A program made the translations under genes and the position numbers. From positions 158,322,099 to 158,386,098 of the forward strand of contig NC_135502.1 of assembly GCF_052857255.1 (NCBI RefSeq): DNA of 64,000 nt, given 5' to 3'. How positions within the stretch are numbered: position 1 is the first letter of the stretch; each line of letters starts with the position of its first letter. The notes under the pieces are model-generated. The model searched no databases, was not told the DNA's origin, and saw only the letters and a program-made list of their open reading frames with translations. Origin of the DNA: Amblyomma americanum (lineage: Eukaryota; Arthropoda; Arachnida; Ixodida; Ixodidae). Shown piece after piece: positions 1 through 12,925 of this stretch.

Positions 1-219
1 AAACTCCCTGTTGGAGAAATTTTATGTTTGATAAACTCCATGTTGAATAAACTCCTTGTTGGATATACTCCCTTGATGGACACTCCCTGATAGAGAAACA
101 CCCTGTTAGAGAATCTTTCTATTGGAAAAATTCTATGTTGGAGAAAATTCCCGTTGAGAAAATTCATGTTAGAAAAACTGCATGTAAAAATTCCTATGTT
201 GTACAAGCTCCCTGCTGGA
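1..219 (+). repeat. HOR fragment (3' tail of a HOR copy)
   Basis: This stretch matches the end of the HOR just before the GTTCTTTA landmark. It contains the CTCCCTTGATGGACAC landmark near 77 and the TGTACAAGCTCCCTG block near 200, as at about 29330-29560. It should run into GTTCTTTA, but at about 220 the sequence switches to segment C. An abrupt recombination junction therefore lies at 219/220. Confidence 0.8.
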
Positions 220-615
220 GAAACTCCCTATCGGAGAAACTTTGTGTTGGAGAAACTTCATTATAAAGAATCTTCCTTTCAGAGAAACTGCAAGATTGAT
301 AGGCTTTCTGTTGGAGAAATATCATGTTGGAGAAACTTCATGTTGACAAAGCTCTCCATTGGAGAAACTTTCTGTTAGAGAGACTATTTTGGAGAAACTC
401 CATGGTGGAGAAACTCCATGTTACAAAAACTCCCTGTTGAGAAACTCCCTATTGCAGATACTTCCTTTTGGAAAAACACGTTGTTGAAGCTCCCTGTCGA
501 AGAAACTTCATATTGGAGAAACTCCCTATTTTAGAAACTCTATTTGATAGAAGGTCCCTTTTGGAGAAACTTCATGTTTCAGAAACTTCCTGCTGTAGAA
601 AATTCCTGTTGGAGA
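220..615 (+). repeat. Segment C, partial copy (C1)
   Basis: This is 16-bp satellite whose variant order differs from the HOR. It matches 13570-13965 almost base for base at an offset of 13,350. Diagnostic variants are GAGAAACTGCAAGATTGATAG near 283 and the TTTGATAGAAGGTCCC block near 543. A diverged version of the same order is found near 62550-62890. The left part of C (present at 12926-13569) is missing here, cut off by the junction at 219/220. Confidence 0.8.
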
Positions 616-3600
616 AACACCCTCTTGGTGCAAAATTATGCTGGAGAAACTCTATGTTGCAGAAGCTCCCTGTTAGCGAATCTCCCTCCTGGAGAAACTT
701 CCAGTTGGAGAAACACCCTGTTGAAGCTCTTTGTCGGAGAAAATTTATGTTCGAGAAGCTTCCTTTTGGAGAAACTTGCTTTTGGAGAAAATCTCCTTGG
801 ACAAACTCCCTGATTAAGAAGCTCTTGGTTGGAGAAGCCCCATTTTGGAGAAATTCTCTGTTGGAGAAACTTCATGTTAGAAAAACTCTATGGTGAAGAA
901 GCTTTAAGTCGGATAAACTTCATATTGGAGAAACTCCCGGTTAGGGACACCATGTTTCAGAAAGTCCATGTTTCAGAAGCTCCCTGCTGGAGGAAATTCC
1001 TTTTGGAGAAACTCTCAGTTGGACAAACTCCCTGCTGAGCACTCTCCCTTCTTTAGAAACTCTGCGTTGGAGAAACGCCATGTTAATGAATTTCTGTTGG
1101 AGAAACTCACTGTTAGAGAAACTCCCTGATGGAGAACCTCTCTTTTGCAGAAACATCATTTGGAGCAAATGCTTGAAGGAGAAACTTCATGTTGGAGAAA
1201 CTCCCTTTTAGGGACACTGTATGGTTTAGAAACTGCCAGTCGAAGAAATTTCCTGTTGAGAAACTCCATGCTGCAGGAAATCCATGTTGGAGAAACTCCC
1301 TGTTAGGGACACTATGTTTTAGAAACTGCCAGTCGAATAAATTTTCTGTTGGGAAACTCCATGCTGGAAGAACTACATGTTGGAGAAACTCTATGTTCCA
1401 TAAAATCCATATTGACGGAACTCTCTGTTGGAGAAACTCTATTGGAGGAAGTGTCTGTTGCAGAAACTCTATGTTGGAGGAAATGTGTCTTGGAGAAACT
1501 CTGTTAAAGAAAATTCCTGTTGGATGAACTTCATGTTGGAGAAAATCCCTGTTGCGAAACTCCCTGTTGGAGGAACTCCATGTTGAAGACACTCACTGTT
1601 GCAGAAACTCCATGTTCGAGAAACTCCATGTTCAGAGAAACGCTCTTTGCGAAACTACGTTGCAGAAACTCCATGATTAAGAAACTGCCTGTTAGAGATT
1701 TTCCATGTTAGTGTAGCTCCGACTTGAAGAAAATCCATGTTGGAGCAAATCCTTGTTGGAGAAACTCCATGTTGCAGAAATTCCCTGTTAGGGAAACATT
1801 TTGTTTAAGAAACTCTATGCCGAAAAATATCCATGCTGGAGGAACTGCCAGTTGGAGAATCTCTCTTTTGGAGAATCCCCCTGCAGGAGAAACTCCTTGT
1901 CAATGAAACTCAATAGTGGAGAAATTCCCCGTTAGAGGAACTTCCTGTTACAAAACATCTGTGTTGGAAAAACCCCTTTTGGAGCAAATCCTGTATATTA
2001 GAGAAAATCTCTGTTAAGGACAGTCAATGTCGAAGAAACTAGCTTTTTAGAAACTCCATTCTGGAGAAACTCCATGTTGGATAACCTAAATGTTGGAGAA
2101 ACTTCATGTTGGAGAACTCAATGTTGGATAAATTATGTTGGAGAAACTCCCTGTTTAGAAACGCAAAGCTTGAGAAAATTCATGTTAGAGGAATAACCTG
2201 TTCGAGAAACTACATTGGAAAAACAGTTCGAAGAACTCCATGTTAGAGAAACTCTCCGTTGAGGAACTGTATGTTGGAGAACTGGAGATTGGCGAAACTC
2301 TCTGTTAGAGAAACTCTTGGTTGGACAAACTCCCTGTTAGAGCATCTCCCTGTTTGATAAACTTATGTTGAAGAAAATCTCTGTTGGATAAAATTAATGT
2401 TGGAGAAAATCTCTGTAGGAGAAACTCAGTGTTGTACATACTCCCAGTTGGAGGTACTCCATGTTGAAGAATCTCACTGTTGGATAAATTCATGTTGGAG
2501 AAATTTCCTGTTGGAAAAACTCCATGTTTAGAGACAGTCCATCTTGAAGAAGCTCCTTGTTGGAGAAACTGTATTTTGGAGAAACTCCCTGTTGGAGAAA
2601 CTCCCTGCTGGATGAATTTCAAGTTTGAGAAACTCACTGTTGAAGAAATTCTGCTGAAAAACTCCACACTGGATAAACTCTATGCTGGCGAAACTCCATG
2701 CTGGAGAAGCTCTATGTTGGAGAATCTCCCTGTTATAGAAATTTTATGTTAGAGAATCACCTTATTGGAGAAACACCCTGTTGGACAAACTTCATGTTCG
2801 AAACATTCTACGTTGGAGAAGCTCTCTGTTCGAGAAAGTCCTTATTGGAGAAACTCACTGTTGAACAAACTTCCTGTTAAAGAATATCCTGGTTGGAGAA
2901 ACTCTATTAAGAAGAAACTATATTTTGGAGAACCTCTGTTGGAGAACTTCATGTTGGAGAAACCCTGTTGGAGATACTCCATGTTAGTTAGAGAAACTCC
3001 CTGTTGGAGAAACTCCATGCTGGATAAACTCCACGTTGGAGGATCTCTGTTTGAGAGGCTCCATCTTGGAGACACTTCATGCTGGAGAGAATCTGTATTG
3101 CACAACCCCTCTGTTGGAGAAACTCCCTTTCGGTGAAACTTTCTGTTGAGAAACTCTTTTTGGATAAGCTCCCTGTTGAAGCTCCCTGTCGGAGAAACTT
3201 CATGTTGGAGAATCTTTCTATTTGAGAACCTCCACTTTAGAAAAAGTCCCTGTTGGAGAAAGTCTGTTGCAGAAACTCCCTGCTGGAGAAAATTCCTGTT
3301 GGAGAGACACCCTCTTGGTTCAAAATATGCTCGAGAAACTCTATGTTGCAGAAGCTCCCTGTTGGAGAATCTCCCTGTTGGAGAAATACCCTGTTGAAGG
3401 TCCCTTTCGCTGAAACTTATTGTTGAAGAAACTCTGGTTTGGAGAAACTCTCTGTTGGAGAAACACAATTTTGATGAAAGTTCATGTTCCAAAACTCTTC
3501 ATTACAGAAACCCCCTGTTGGTGAAAATCCCTGTTGGATAAAGTTCATGTTAGAGAAACTCCGGGTTGGAGAAACTCTCTGTTGGGGAAACTCCATTTTG

Positions 3601-4262
3601 GAGAAAATTCGTGTTGGAAAAACTCCGTGTGGCAGAAACTCTAGGTAGGAGAAACTCTATGGTGAAAAACTCGGAGTAGGTGAAATTCTCTGTTGGAGAC
3701 ACACCCTCTTCGAGAAAATGTATTTTGGAGAAACTTCCTCTTGGAGAAATTTTATGTTGGAGAAACTCTTCGTTGGAGAAACTTCGTTCAGTAGGAAGTC
3801 GATGTTTGAGATGCTCTCTGTTAGAGAAACTTCATGTTGGAGAACCTCTATGTTGCAGAAACATCCTATTAGAGAAACTTCCTGTTGGTGAAAAGCCTTG
3901 GAGAAACTCCTGTTCCAGAAACTCTATGTTAGAGAAACTCTATTATAGAGAAACTCTCTGTTGGAAAAACTCCATTCTGGATAAACTCAATGCTAGTGAA
4001 ATTGTATATTAGAGAATCTTCCTGTTGGAGAAACACCCTGTTGGAGGAATTTTATGTTTGATAAACTCCATTATGAATAAACTCCTTGTTGGATATACTC
4101 CCTTGATGGACACTCCCTGATGGAGAAACACCCTGTTAGAGAATCTTTTTATAGGAAAAATTCCATGTTGGAGAAAATTCCCGTTGAGAAACTTCATGTT
4201 AGAAAAACTGCATGTTGTAAAAATTCCTATGTCGTACAAGCTCCCTGTTGGAGAAACTCCCT
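616..4262 (+). repeat. HOR copy H1 (type A, internally deleted)
   Basis: H1 starts in mid-HOR at the CCTCTTGGTGC block. At about 680 it jumps to the CTCCCTCCTGG block, so about 1.2 kb of the normal HOR is missing. After that it follows the standard order: CTGCCAGTCG pair at 1233 and 1326, type-A junction near 1800 without CTGAAGTA, CGCAAAGCTTG near 2165, GTTAGTTAGAG near 2985 (type A), and GTAGGAAGTC at 3791. Compared with most copies it lacks one 16-bp monomer near 1596. It is the source or product of the copy at 13966-17617. Confidence 0.85.
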
Positions 4263-7200
4263 GTTCTTTACCTTCCTGTTAGAGAAACTTCTTAGAGAAA
4301 CTCCACGTTGGAGAAACTCCCTTTTGAGAAAATGCATGCTTGAGAAGCTTCCTATTAGAGAAACTCCATGTTGCAGAAACTCCATGGTGGAGAAATTCCT
4401 GGTTGGCTAAAATCCTTGTTGGTTAAACTCCAGTTGGAGAAACTCCCTGTTTGAGAAAATTTATCCTGTAGAAACTCCCTGTTGGAGAAATTTTTACGGG
4501 ACACTTCATGTTTGAGAAAATCCCTGTTGAAGAAACTCTGCATTGGAGAAACTCGTTGTTGGAGAGACATCATGTTTGAGAAACTCTATGGTGGAGAAAG
4601 TCTATGTTGCAGAAACTCCCTGTTGAGAAACTCCCTCCTGGAGAAACTTCCAGTTGGAGAAACACCCTGTTGAAGCTCTTTGTCGGAGAAAATTTATGTT
4701 CGAGAAGCTCTCTTTTTTTTAGAAACTTGCTGTTTGAGGAATTCTCTTTGGACAAACTTCCTGATTAAGAAGCTCTTGGTTGGAGAAACCACATTTTGGA
4801 GAAATTCTTTCTTGGAGAAACTTCATGTTGGAAAAACTTTATGTTGAAGAAATTTTAAGTCGGATTAACTTCATATTGGAGAAACACCCTGTTAGGGACA
4901 CCATGTTTTAGATAGTGCATGTTTCAGAAGCTCCCTGCTGGAGAAAATTCCTTTTGGAGAAACTCTCAGTTGGACAAACTTCCTGTTGGGCAATCTCCCT
5001 TCTTTAGAAACTCTCCTTTGGAGAAACTCCATGTTAATGTATCTCTGTTTGAGAAACTCACTGTAAGAGAAACTCCCTGATGGAGAACCTCTCTGTTGCA
5101 GAAACATCATTTGGAGCAAATCCTTGAAGGAGAAACGAGAAACTCCGTGTTGGAGAAACTCCCCGTTAGGGACACTGTATGTTTTAGAAACTGCCAGTCG
5201 AAGAAATTTCCTGTTGAGAAACTCCATGCTGGAAGAACTCCATGTTGGAGAAACTCCCTGTTAGGGACACAATGTTTTAGAAACTGCCAGTCGAATAAAT
5301 TTTCTGTTGAGAAACTCCATGCTCGAGGAACTCCATGTTGGAGAAACAATATGTTCCATAAAATCTATATTGACGGACTCTCTGTTGGAGAAATTTTTTA
5401 TTGGAGGAAGTCTCTGTTGCAGAAACTCTATGTTGGAGGAAATGTCTCTTGGAGATACTCTGTTAAAGAAAATTCCTGTTGGATGAACTTCATGTTGGAG
5501 AAAATTCCTGTTGCGAAACTCTCTGTTGCGAAACTCCCTGTTGGAGGAACTCCATGTTGAAGACACTCACTGTTGCAGAAACTCCATGTTCGAGAAACTC
5601 CATGTTCAGAGAAACGCTCTTTGCGAAACTACGTTGCAGAAACTCCATGATTAAGAAACTGCCTGTTAGAGATTTTTAATGTTAGTGTAGCTCCCTCTTG
5701 AAAAAAATTCATGATGGAGCAAATCCTTGTTGGAGAAACTCCATGTTGCAGAAATTCCCTGTTAGGAAAATTTTTTGTTTGAGAAACTTCATGCCGAAAA
5801 ATATCCATGCTGGAGAAACTGCCAGATGGAGAATCTCTCTTTTGGAGAATCTCCCTCCAGGAGAAACTCCTTGTCAATGAAACTCAATTGTGGAGAAATT
5901 CCCCGTTAGAAGAACTACCTGTTACATAACTTCTGTGTTGGAAAAACTCCTTTTGAGCAAATCCTCTATATTAGAGAAAATCTCTGTTAGGGACAGTCAA
6001 TGTCGAAGAAACTAGCTTTTGAGAAACTCCATTCTGGAGAAACTCCATGTTGGATAACCTAAAAGTTGGAGAAACTTCATGTTGGAGAACTCAATGTTGG
6101 ATAAATTATGTTGGAGAAACTCTCTATTTAGAAACGCAAAGCTTGAGAAAATCATTGTTAGAGGAATAACCTGTTCGAGAAACTACATTGGAAAAACAGT
6201 TCGAAAATCTCCATGTTAGAGAAACTCTCTGTTGAGAAACTGTATGATGGAGAACTCGAGATTGGCGAAACTCTCTGTTGGAGAAAATCTTTGTTGGAGA
6301 AACTCCCTGTTAGAGCATCTCCCTGTTTGATAAACTTATGTTGAAGAAAATCCCTGTTGGATAAAATAATGTTGGAGAAAATCTCTGTTGGAGAAAGTCT
6401 GTTGCAGAAACTCCCTGCTGGAGAAAATTCCTGTTGGAGAGACACCCTCTTGGTTCAAAATTATGCTCGAGAAACTCTATGTTGCAGAAGCTCCCTGTTG
6501 GAGAATCTCCCTGTTGGAGAAATACCCTGTTGAAGGTCCCTTTCGCTGAAACTTATTGTTGAAGAAACTCTGGTTTGGAGAAACTCTCTGTTGGAGAAAC
6601 ACAATTTTGATGAAAGTTCATGTTCCAAAACTCTTCATTACAGAAACCCCCTGTTGGTGAAAATCCCTGTTGGATAAAGTTCATGTTAGAGAAACTCCGG
6701 GTTGGAGAAACTCTCTGTTGGAGAAACTCCATTTTGGAGAAAATTCGTGTTGGAAAAACTCCGTGTGGCAGAAACTCTAGGTAGGAGAAACTCTATGGTG
6801 AAAAACTCGGAGTAGGTGAAATTCTCTGTTGGAGACACACCCTCTTCGAGAAAATGTATTTTGGAGAAACTTCCTCTTGGAGAAATTTTATGTTGGAGAA
6901 AGTCTTCGTTGGAGAAACTTCGTTCAGTAGGAAGTCGATGTTTGAGATGCTCTCTGTTAGAGAAACTTCATGTTGGAGAACCTCTATGTTGCAGAAACAT
7001 CCTATTAGAGAAACTTCCTGTTGGTGAAAAGCCTTGGAGAAACTCCTGTTCCAGAAACTCTATGTTAGAGAAACTCTATTATAGAGAAACTCTCTGTTGG
7101 AAAAACTCCATTCTGGATAAACTCAATGCTAGTGAAATTGTATATTAGAGAATCTTCCTGTTGGAGAAACACCCTGTTGGAGGAATTTTATGTTTGATAA

Positions 7201-9520
7201 ACTCCATTATGAATAAACTCCTTGTTGGATATACTCCCTTGATGGACACTCCCTGATGGAGAAACACCCTGTTAGAGAATCTTTTTATAGGAAAAATTCC
7301 ATGTTGGAGAAAATTCCCGTTGAGAAACTTCATGTTAGAAAAACTGCATGTTGTAAAAATTCCTATGTCGTACAAGCTCCCTGTTGGAGAAACTCCCTGT
7401 TCTTTACCTTCCTGTTAGAGAAACTTCTTAGAGAAACTCCACGTTGGAGAAACTCCCTTTTGAGAAAATGCATGCTTGAGAAGCTTCCTATTAGAGAAAC
7501 TCCATGTTGCAGAAACTCCATGGTGGAGAAATTCCTGGTTGGCTAAAATCCTTGTTGGTTAAACTCCAGTTGGAGAAACTCCCTGTTTGAGAAAATTTAT
7601 CCTGTAGAAACTCCCTGTTGGAGAAATTTTTACGGGACACTTCATGTTTGAGAAAATCCCTGTTGAAGAAACTCTGCATTGGAGAAACTCGTTGTTGGAG
7701 AGACATCATGTTTGAGAAACTCTATGGTGGAGAAAGTCTATGTTGCAGAAACTCCCTGTTGAGAAACTCCCTCCTGGAGAAACTTCCAGTTGGAGAAACA
7801 CCCTGTTGAAGCTCTTTGTCGGAGAAAATTTATGTTCGAGAAGCTCTCTTTTTTTTAAAAACTTGCTGTTTGAGGAATTCTCTTTGGACAAACTTCCTGA
7901 TTAAGAAGCTCTTGGTTGGAGAAACCACATTTTGGAGAAATTCTTTCTTGGAGAAACTTCATGTTGGAAAAACTTTATGTTGAAGAAATTTTAAGTCGGA
8001 TTAACTTCATATTGGAGAAACTCCCTGTTAGGGACACCATGTTTTAGATAGTGCATGTTTCAGAAGCTCCCTGCTGGAGAAAATTCCTTTTGGAGAAACT
8101 CTCAGTTGGACAAACTTCCTGTTGGGCAATCTCCCTTCTTTAGAAACTCTCCTTTGGAGAAACTCCATGTTAATGTATCTCTGTTTGAGAAACTCACTGT
8201 AAGAGAAACTCCCTGATGGAGAACCTCTCTGTTGCAGAAACATCATTTGGAGCAAATCCTTGAAGGAGAAACGAGAAACTCCGTGTTGGAGAAACTCCCC
8301 GTTAGGGACACTGTATGTTTTAGAAACTGCCAGTCGAAGAAATTTCCTGTTGAGAAACTCCATGCTGGAAGAACTCCATGTTGGAGAAACTCCCTGTTAG
8401 GGACACAATGTTTTAGAAACTGCCAGTCGAATAAATTTTCTGTTGAGAAACTCCATGCTCGAGGAACTCCATGTTGGAGAAACAATATGTTCCATAAAAT
8501 CTATATTGACGGACTCTCTGTTGGAGAAATTTTTTATTGGAGGAAGTCTCTGTTGCAGAAACTCTATGTTGGAGGAAATGTCTCTTGGAGATACTCTGTT
8601 AAAGAAAATTCCTGTTGGATGAACTTCATGTTGGAGAAAATTCCTGTTGCGAAACTCTCTGTTGCGAAACTCCCTCTTGGAGGAACTCCATGTTGAAGAC
8701 ACTCACTGTTGCAGAAACTCCATGTTCGAGAAACTCCATGTTCAGAGAAACGCTCTTTGCGAAACTACGTTGCAGAAACTCCATGATTAAGAAACTGCCT
8801 GTTAGAGATTTTTAATGTTAGTGTAGCTCCCTCTTGAAAAAAATTCATGATGGAGCAAATCCTTGTTGGAGAAACTCCATGTTGCAGAAATTCCCTGTTA
8901 GGAAAATTTTTTGTTTGAGAAACTTCATGCCGAAAAATATCCATGCTGGAGAAACTGCCAGATGGAGAATCTCTCTTTTGGAGAATCTCCCTCCAGGAGA
9001 AACTCCTTGTCAATGAAACTCAATTGTGGAGAAATTCCCCGTTAGAAGAACTACCTGTTACATAACTTCTGTGTTGGAAAAACTCCTTTTGAGCAAATCC
9101 TCTATATTAGAGAAAATCTCTGTTAGGGACAGTCAATGTCGAAGAAACTAGCTTTTGAGAAACTCCATTCTGGAGAAACTCCATGTTGGATAACCTAAAA
9201 GTTGGAGAAACTTCATGTTGGAGAACTCAATGTTGGATAAATTATGTTGGAGAAACTCTCTATTTAGAAACGCAAAGCTTGAGAAAATCATTGTTAGAGG
9301 AATAACCTGTTCGAGAAACTACATTGGAAAAACAGTTCGAAAATCTCCATGTTAGAGAAACTCTCTGTTGAGAAACTGTATGATGGAGAACTCGAGATTG
9401 GCGAAACTCTCTGTTGGAGAAAATCTTTGTTGGAGAAACTCCCTGTTAGAGCATCTCCCTGTTTGATAAACTTATGTTGAAGAAAATCCCTGTTGGATAA
9501 AATAATGTTGGAGAAAATCT
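3250..9520 (+). repeat. Tandem duplication of 3,136 bp
   Basis: Copy 1 is 3250-6384 and copy 2 is 6385-9520. The length 3,136 is exactly 196 x 16. The 12-bp block CTGTTGGAGAAA lies at the left edge (3250), the junction (6385) and the right edge (9521), and the flanks differ outside it. This is what an unequal crossover in monomer register would leave. Only a few differences between copies were seen: one base missing in copy 1 near 3337, and substitutions near 3595, 3771, 4713, 4876 and 5545. Confidence 0.92.
4263..7398 (+). repeat. HOR copy H2 (type A-like, shortened)
   Basis: This copy is 3,136 bp instead of about 3.95 kb, because the crossover at about 6385-6396 removed some 0.8 kb between the GTTTGATAAAC and CCTCTTGGTTC blocks. 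The CTGCCAGTCG pair is at 5191 and 5284, and the type-A junction is near 5770. GTAGGAAGTC at 6927 is exactly 3,136 bp after that of H1. Near 5513 there is one extra monomer (GTTGCGAAACTC appears twice), shared only with H3. An eight-T run lies at about 4703-4710. Confidence 0.85.
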
Positions 9521-11338
9521 CTGTTGGAGAAACTCAGTGTTGCACATACTCCCTGTTGGAGGTACTCCATGTTGAATATACTCACTGTTGGATAAATTTC
9601 GTGTTGCAGAAACTTCCTGTTGGAGAAACTCCATGTTTTGAGACAGTCCATCTTGAAGAAGATCCTTGTTGGAGAAACTGTATTTTGGAGAAATTCCCTG
9701 TTGGAGAAACTTCCTGCTGGATGAATTTCAAGTTTGAGAAACTCACTTTTGAAGAAATTCTGTTGAAAAACTTCACACTGGATAAACACTATGCTGGCGA
9801 AACTCCATGCTGGAGAAGCGCTATGCTGGAGAATCTCCCTGTTTTAGAAATTTCCTGTTAGAGAATCTCCTTATTGGAGAAACACCCTGTTGGACAAACT
9901 TCATGTTCAATAAATTCTACGTTGGGGAATCTCTCTGTTCGAGAAAGTCCTTATTGGAGAAACTCACTGTTGAACAAACTTCCTGTTGGAGAATATCCTG
10001 GTTGGAGAAACTCTATTAAGAAACTATATTTTGGAGAATCTCTCTGTTGGAAAACCTCATGTTGGAGAAACCCTGTTGGAGATACTCCATGTTAGTTAGA
10101 GAAACTCCCTGTTGGAGAAACTCCATGCTGGATAAACTCCACGTTGGAGGATCTCTGTTTGAGAGGCTCCATGTTGGAGACACTTCATGCTGGAGAGAAT
10201 CTGTATTGCACAACCCCTGTTTTGGAGAAACTCCCTTTCGGAGAAACTTTCAGTTGAGAAACTCTTTGTTGGATAAGCTCCCTGTTGAAGCTCCCTATCG
10301 GAGAAACTTCATTGAGGAACTTCCTGTTGGAGAATCCTTCTATTTGAGAAACTCCACTTTGGAAAAAGTCCCTGTTGGAGAAACTCTATGTTGCAGAAGC
10401 TCCCTGTTGGAGAATCTCCCTGTTGGAGAATTACCCTGTTGAAGGTCCCTTTCGCCGAAACTTATTGTTGAAGAAACTCTGGCTTGGAGAAACTCTCTGC
10501 TGGAGAAACACCATTTTGAAGAAAGTTCATGTTCCAGAAACTTTTCATTAGAGAAACCCTCTGTTGCAGAAACTCCCTGTTGGATAAAGTTCATGTTAGA
10601 GAAAATCCGGGTTAAAGAAACTCTCTGTTGGAAAAACTCTATTTCGGAGAAAATTCGTGTTGGAAAACCTCCGTGAGCCAGAAACTCTCGGTTGGAGAAA
10701 CTCTATGGTGAAAAACTCGGAGTAGGTGAAATTCTCTGTTGGAGACACACCCTCTTCGAGAAAAAGTATGTTGGAGAAACTTCCTCTTGGAGAAATTCTA
10801 TGTTGGAGAAACTTCGTTGGAGAAACTTCGTTCAGTAGGAAGTCGATGTTTGAGATGCTCTCTGTTAGAGAAACTTCATGATGGAGAACCTCTTTATTGC
10901 AGAAACTTCCTATTAGAGAAACTTCCTGTTGGTGAATAGCCTTGGAGAAACTCCTGTTCCAGAAACTCTATGTTGGAGAAACTCCATTATGGAGAAACTC
11001 TCTGTTGGAAAAACTCCATTCTGGATAAACTCCATGCTAGTGAAATTGTATGTTAGAGAATCTTCCTGTTGGAGAAACATCCTGTTGGACAAACTCCATA
11101 TTGGAGAAACTCCCTGTTGGAGGAATTTTATATTTGATAAACTCCATGTTGAATAAACTCCTTGTTGGATATACTCCCTTGATGGACACTCCCAGTTGGA
11201 GAAACACCCTGTTAGAGAATCTTTCTATTGGAAAAACTCCATGTTGGAGAAAATTTCCGTTGAGAAACTCCATGTTAGAAAAACTGCATGTTGTAAAAAT
11301 TCCTATGTTGTACAAGCTCCCTGTTGGAGAAACTCCCT
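7399..11338 (+). repeat. HOR copy H3 (type A-like, full length)
   Basis: H3 is about 3,940 bp. Its first part (to about 9520) is nearly identical to H2 as the second copy of the 3,136-bp duplication. The rest, 9521-11338, is a separately diverged HOR second half with GTTAGTTAGAG near 10091 and GTAGGAAGTC at 10835. The CTGCCAGTCG pair is at 8327 and 8420. It shares with H2 the extra monomer near 8649 and the lost monomer near 8712. Confidence 0.85.
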
Positions 11339-12925
11339 GTTCTTTAACTTCCTGTTATAGAAACTTCTTAGAGAAACTCCACGTTGGAGAAACTCCCTTT
11401 TGAGAATATCCATGCTTGAGAAGCTTCCTATTAGAGAAACTCCATGTTGCAGAAGCTCGCTGTTGGAGAAACTCCATGGTGGAGAAAGTCCTGGTTGGAT
11501 AAACTCCTTGTTGGTTAAACTCCAGTTGGAGAAACTCACTGTTTGAGGAAATTTATCCTGTAGAAACTCCCTCTTGGAGAAATTTCTTGTACGAGACACT
11601 TCATGTTTGAGAAAATCCCTGTTGAAGAAACTCTCCATTGGAGAAACTCGTTGTTGGAGAGACTCCATGTTTGAGAAACTCTATGGTGGAGAAAGTCTAT
11701 GTTGCAAAAACTCCCTGTTGAGAAACTCCCTCCTGGAGAAACTTCCAGTTGGAGAAACACCCTGTTGAAGCTCTTTGTCGGAGAAAATTTATGTTCGAGA
11801 AGCTCTTTTGGAGAAACTTGCTATTGAGAAACTCTCTTTAGACAAACTCCCTGTTTAAGAAGCTCTTGTTTGGAGAAGCCCCATTTTGGAGAAATTCTCT
11901 GTTGGAGAAAGTTCAAGTTGGAAAAACTCTATGTTGAAGAAACTTTAAGTCGGATAAACTTCATATTGGAGACACTCCCTGTTAGGGACACCATGTTTCA
12001 GAAAGTCCATGTTTCAGAAGCTCCCTGCTGGAGAAAATTCTTTTGGAGAAACTCTCAGTAGGATAAACTCCCTGTTGGGCAATCTCCCTTCTTTAGAAAC
12101 TCTCCGTTGGAGAAACTCCATGTTAATGAATTTCTGTTGGAGAAACTCACTGTTAGAAAAACTGCCTGATGGAGAACCTCTCTGTTGCAGAAACATCATT
12201 TGGAGCAAATGCTTGAAGGAGAAAGTCCATGTTGGAGAAACTCCCTGTTAGGGACACTGTATGTTTTAGAAACTGCCAGTCGAAGAAATTTCCTGTTGAG
12301 AAACTCCATGCTGCAGGAAATCCATGTTGGAGAAACTCCCTGTTAGGGACACTATGTTTTAGAAACTGCCAGTCGAATAAATTTTCTGTTGAGAAACTTC
12401 ATGATTGAGGAACTCCATGTTGGGGAAACTCTATGTTGCATAAAATCCACATTGACGGAACTCTCTGTTGGAGAAACTCTATTAGAGGAAGTCTCTGTTG
12501 CAGAAACTCTGTTGGAGGAAATGTCTCTTGGAGAAACTCTGTTAAAGAAAATTCCTGTTGGATGAACTTCATGTTGGAGAAAATCCCTGGCGTTAAACTC
12601 CTTGTTGGAGGAACTCCATGTTGAAAACACTCACTGTTGCATAAATTTCATGTTGCAGAAACTCCATGTTCGAGAAACTCCATGTTCGGTAAAACGCTGT
12701 TTGCGAAACTACGTTGCAGAAACTCCATGATGAAGAAACTGCCTGTTAGAGATTTTTCATGTTAGAGTAGCTCCTTCTTAAAGAAAATTCATGTTGGAGC
12801 AAATCCTTGTTGGAGAAACTCCATGTTGGAGAAATTTCCTGTTAGGAAAATTTTTTGATTGAGAAACTCTCTGAAGTACCTAAGTTTATAAACTCCATGC
12901 CGAAAAATATCCATGCTGGAGAAAC
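11339..12925 (+). repeat. HOR copy H4 (type B, truncated)
   Basis: The first 1.6 kb of a HOR is present: GTTCTTTA at 11339, CTGCCAGTCG pair at 12273 and 12366, and a type-B marker at 12871 in the form CTGAAGTACCTAAG (one base different from other B copies). At about 12925 it stops abruptly and segment C begins, so about 2.4 kb of the HOR is missing. Confidence 0.83.

Larger units (their letters stand above)
220..5500 (+). repeat. Large duplication, copy 1 (offset about 13.35 kb)
   Basis: Matches 13570 to about 18850. The offset starts at 13,350 bp, becomes 13,366 after a one-monomer difference near 1596/14946, and then about 13,354 after small indels near 2950 and 3340. It includes C1, H1 and the start of H2. 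The left edge is sharp (base 219 differs, base 220 onward matches). The right edge is gradual, about 5430-5550. Confidence 0.8.

Noticed and set aside
2842..3492. Longest open frame on the minus strand (216 residues), and about 200 shorter ones on both strands.
   Set aside because: They are by-products of a stop-free 16-bp repeat. They overlap on both strands and in several frames, start and end at random monomer variants, have no domain, and are broken differently in each HOR.
3680..4012. A 110-residue plus-strand frame recurring with the same length at 6816, 17035, 28979, 40899 and 48862.
   Set aside because: Recurrence follows HOR amplification. The same place in type-B HORs has longer or shifted frames, and differences between copies change residues freely, so there is no sign of protein-level selection.
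4700..4720. T runs of seven to eight bases (near 4703, 7849, 18067, 22047, 30012 and 41932) as a polymerase III terminator or a poly-A tail of a retroelement.
   Set aside because: They are variants of a CTCTTTTGGAG monomer at one HOR position, with no A/B box, target-site duplication or inserted element beside them.
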